Assembly (NCBI RefSeq): GCF_000003605.2
Contig: NW_003139783.1
Span: forward strand, 1-22,333
DNA: 22,333 bases
Direction: 5' to 3'
DNA from: Saccoglossus kowalevskii
Lineage: Eukaryota > Hemichordata > Enteropneusta > Harrimaniidae
The translations under genes and the position numbers were made by a program. Of the stretch, positions 21,348 to 22,333 are shown piece by piece. A model generated the notes under the pieces. It was not told the DNA's origin, did not search any database, and saw only the letters and a list, made by a program, of their open reading frames with translations. The first letter of the stretch is position 1, and each line of letters opens with the position of its first letter.

Positions 21348-21484
21348 TCGTGGGGGTGAGCAAAAACAACACGAGCAGCCAATGCTATGGTGGGGGTGAG
21401 CAAAAACAACACGAGCAGCCAATGTTATGGTGGGGGTGAGCACTCCACAGCTTTGCTATTATTTACTATCTTTAGCAGCATAGA

Positions 21485-21509
21485 TTTCCCTCCTTCCTCC
21501 TTCCTGCAG
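21485..21509 (+). other. Pyrimidine tract ending in CAG (3' splice-site look-alike)
   Basis: About 21 pyrimidines from 21485 are followed by GCAG at 21506-21509, the layout of a strong eukaryotic splice acceptor. A branch-point-like TTACTAT lies at about 21463-21469, roughly 40 bases upstream of the AG. No flanking exon can be identified, and CT-rich tracts of this kind also occur by chance near minisatellites, so this is only a candidate. Confidence 0.2.
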
Positions 21510-21578
21510 CCTTTTCTGTAGTAATTTTTTGGCTTCATGCTTCCCTTCCCCTTCTAAGGTCTATTAAATGCAAACGCT

Positions 21579-21606
21579 AAAAAATTATGGCAAACCATAA
21601 TATTTT
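21579..21606. other. Imperfect hairpin in the spacer
   Basis: ATTATGG (21584-21590) and CCATAAT (21595-21601) are perfect inverted copies around a CAAA loop. One A-A mismatch further out, four more A-T pairs (21579-21582 with 21603-21606) extend the stem to 11 paired positions. Most pairs are A-T, so the structure is weak as DNA. No T-run or gene suggests a terminator. Confidence 0.5.
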
Positions 21607-21659
21607 CAATGCACCTATAATACATTTTGTAATCATGTCAGAGCCAAAACTGTTAATGG

Positions 21660-21687
21660 TTTTTTTTGGGGGGGGGGAGGTGGGGGT
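21660..21687 (+). repeat. T8-G10 homopolymer junction
   Basis: Eight T are followed directly by ten G, then AGGTGGGGGT. Slippage and sequencing error are likely here, so the run lengths should not be trusted. It lies about 10 bases upstream of the 48-bp array. Confidence 0.9.
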
Positions 21688-21697
21688 CTACACGCTT

Positions 21698-22333
21698 TAT
21701 GACATGCCAATGTCTGCAGGTTAGGTGCACTCACACCATACTCACTATGGCATGTCAAGGTTTACAGGTTAGCTGCTGTCACACCATACCCACTATGGCC
21801 TGCCAAGGTCTGCAGGTTAGTTACAGTCACCCCATACTCACTGTGGCATGCCAAGGTCTGCAGGTTACTTACAGTCACTCCAGACTCACTTTGGTATGCC
21901 AAGGTTTACAGGTTAGCTACAGTCACCCTAGACTTACTATGGCATGCCAAGGTCTGCAGGTTAGCTGCAGTCACACCAGACTCACTATGGCATGTCAAGG
22001 TTTACAAGTTAACTGCTGTCACACCAGAAACAATATGGCATATGCTAAAGTCTGCAGGTTAGCTGCAGTCACACCAGAAACACTATGGCATGCCAAGGTA
22101 TGTAGGCAGCAGTCACCCCAGACTCACTATGGCATGCCAAGGTATGTAGGCAGCAGTCACCCCAGACTCACTATGGCATGCCAAGGTCTGCAGGTTAGCT
22201 GCAGTCACCCAAGACACTCTATGGCATGCCAAGGTTTGCAGGTTAGCTACAGTCACACCAGACCCACTATGGGCATGCCAAGATCTGCAGGTTAGTTACA
22301 GTCACCCCATACTCACTATGGCATGCCAAGGTC
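21698..22333 (+). repeat. 48-bp minisatellite array, about 13.4 copies, cut by the window edge
   Basis: Each unit runs TATGGCATGCCAAGGTCT, GCAGGTTAGCTGCAGTCAC, then CCAGACTCAC. Unit starts are 21698, 21746 and so on at 48-bp steps. One unit is 50 bp (insertion in GGCATATGCTAAAG near 22036), two are 44 bp and one is 49 bp. Most units contain GGCATGCC, a perfect palindrome, and many contain CTGCAG. The unit shares no clear similarity with the 40-bp unit. The open frame across it (21666-22295) follows from 48 being a multiple of 3. I do not recognise the family. Confidence 0.95.
22084..22171 (+). repeat. Two identical 44-bp units within the 48-bp array
   Basis: The units at 22084-22127 and 22128-22171 are identical and share the same altered centre (GGTATGTAGGCAGCAG), in which four bases and several substitutions replace GGTCTGCAGGTTAGCTGCAG. 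Sharing such a derived form side by side shows one recent single-unit duplication. The 44-bp length breaks the codon phase of the array. Confidence 0.92.

Larger units (their letters stand above)
1..21442 (+). repeat. 40-bp minisatellite array, about 535 head-to-tail copies
   Basis: Every stretch of about 40 bp repeats the order CCAATGCTATGG, then TGGGGGTGAGC, then an A5 tract, then CAACACGAGCAG. The typical unit has 14 A, 13 G, 8 C and 5 T, so it is 52.5% GC and two-thirds purine on this strand. All copies point the same way; I saw no inverted unit and no inserted unrelated sequence. Length variation is mostly in the G5 run (4-6) and the A5 run (4-6), as expected from slippage. Diagnostic variants are the tail (ACACGAG, ACAGGAG, AAGAGGAG, ACACAAG, CATTCGCAG), the head (GCTATGG, GCTTTGG, GTTATGG, GCTGTGG, GCTACCG, GCTATCG) and the middle (TGGGGG, TGGGAG, TGGGCG, TGAGGG, TTGGGG). 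The array begins before the window and its last unit breaks off after GTGAGCA. I do not recognise the family; satellite or large minisatellite are both fair names. Confidence 0.98.
21443..21697. other. Non-repetitive AT-rich spacer between two tandem arrays
   Basis: This 255-bp stretch is the only single-copy sequence in the window. It holds a pyrimidine-rich tract ending in CAG (21485-21509), an ATTAAA at 21563-21568, an octamer-like ATGCAAAC at 21568-21575, an imperfect hairpin at 21579-21606 and a T8-G10 run at 21660-21677. I find no open frame of note, no tRNA-like box pair, no terminal inverted repeat pair and no recognisable transposon. Confidence 0.85.

Noticed and set aside
1-21442. 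Dozens of minus-strand open frames of 60-155 codons encoding Cys/His/Pro-rich repeats (for example 6370-6837, 8733-9191, 19466-19930)
   Set aside because: The 40-bp unit repeats its codon phase every 120 bp, and only one of the three minus-strand phases of a consensus unit has a stop (TAG, from CTATGG read in reverse). Units with CTTTGG lose that stop, which lengthens frames by chance. Stops recur throughout, no frame is kept across indels, many starts are not ATG, and no domain is recognisable.
1-21442. CRISPR array
   Set aside because: There are no unique spacers between fixed repeats; the whole 40-bp unit repeats in direct contact, and there are no cas genes.
1-21442. G-quadruplexes formed by the G5 runs
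   Set aside because: Each unit has only one run of three or more G, and the next lies about 35 bases away, beyond usual loop lengths. A two-tetrad form cannot be excluded but is not supported.
21563-21568. ATTAAA as a polyadenylation signal
   Set aside because: It is a six-base match in AT-rich DNA with no upstream coding exon, so it is expected by chance.
21443-21697. Transposon or SINE remnant in the spacer
   Set aside because: I see no terminal inverted repeats, target-site duplication, poly-A tail or polymerase III A and B boxes. A database search with a repeat library would decide.
21666-22295. A 209-codon plus-strand open frame with a 16-residue repeat (MACQGLQV motif)
   Set aside because: The 48-bp unit is a multiple of 3, so a stop-free phase stays open automatically. 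The 50-bp unit near 22036 shifts the motif out of frame and the two 44-bp units return it only by chance, so the peptide is not preserved. There is also no promoter or splice evidence.

Overview
The window is repetitive DNA almost from end to end and holds no gene I can support. Positions 1-21442 are one uninterrupted head-to-tail array of a 40-bp minisatellite unit, about 535 copies, all in the same orientation. It enters from the left edge, so its true start is outside the window. Positions 21443-21697 are a 255-bp non-repetitive, AT-rich stretch. Positions 21698-22333 are a second, unrelated tandem array with a 48-bp unit (about 13.4 copies) that runs off the right edge.

The source is almost certainly eukaryotic nuclear DNA, and probably an animal. 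There are no bacterial-type genes, ribosome binding sites or operons, and tens of kilobases of minisatellite are typical of eukaryotic heterochromatic or subtelomeric DNA. Common unit variants look like decay of one CpG (ACACGAG to ACATGAG and ACACAAG). That fits a CpG-methylating genome such as a vertebrate's, but I cannot name a species and I do not recognise either repeat family.

The 40-bp array is not a simple string of equal copies. Units differ at a few diagnostic positions, and the variants recur in the same order over long distances, so the array is a mosaic of duplicated blocks of about 0.15-1.6 kb. The clearest cases are: a tandem pair of about 1.6 kb (9081-10680 and 10681-12166) with a third, separated copy at 18811-20270; a pair with a 1163-bp repeat interval (16246-16961 and 17409-18124) that looks identical by eye over about 715 bp; a block near the left edge (681-1486) that recurs as the terminal block of the array (20461-21347); and several copies of a marked block (1-691, 6687-7459, 15291-15983 and partial copies). 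The last 4 kb can be read as consecutive pieces of blocks found elsewhere in the array.

Long open frames exist on the minus strand and, in places, on the plus strand. All follow from the repeat period. A 40-bp unit returns to the same codon phase every 120 bp, only one of the three minus-strand phases of a consensus unit contains a stop, and single-base variants remove it. The 209-codon plus-strand frame at 21666-22295 arises because 48 is a multiple of 3, but it changes phase partway through the repeat, so it is not a conserved peptide. I therefore annotate no CDS. Block boundaries were found by eye and may be off by a few tens of bases.
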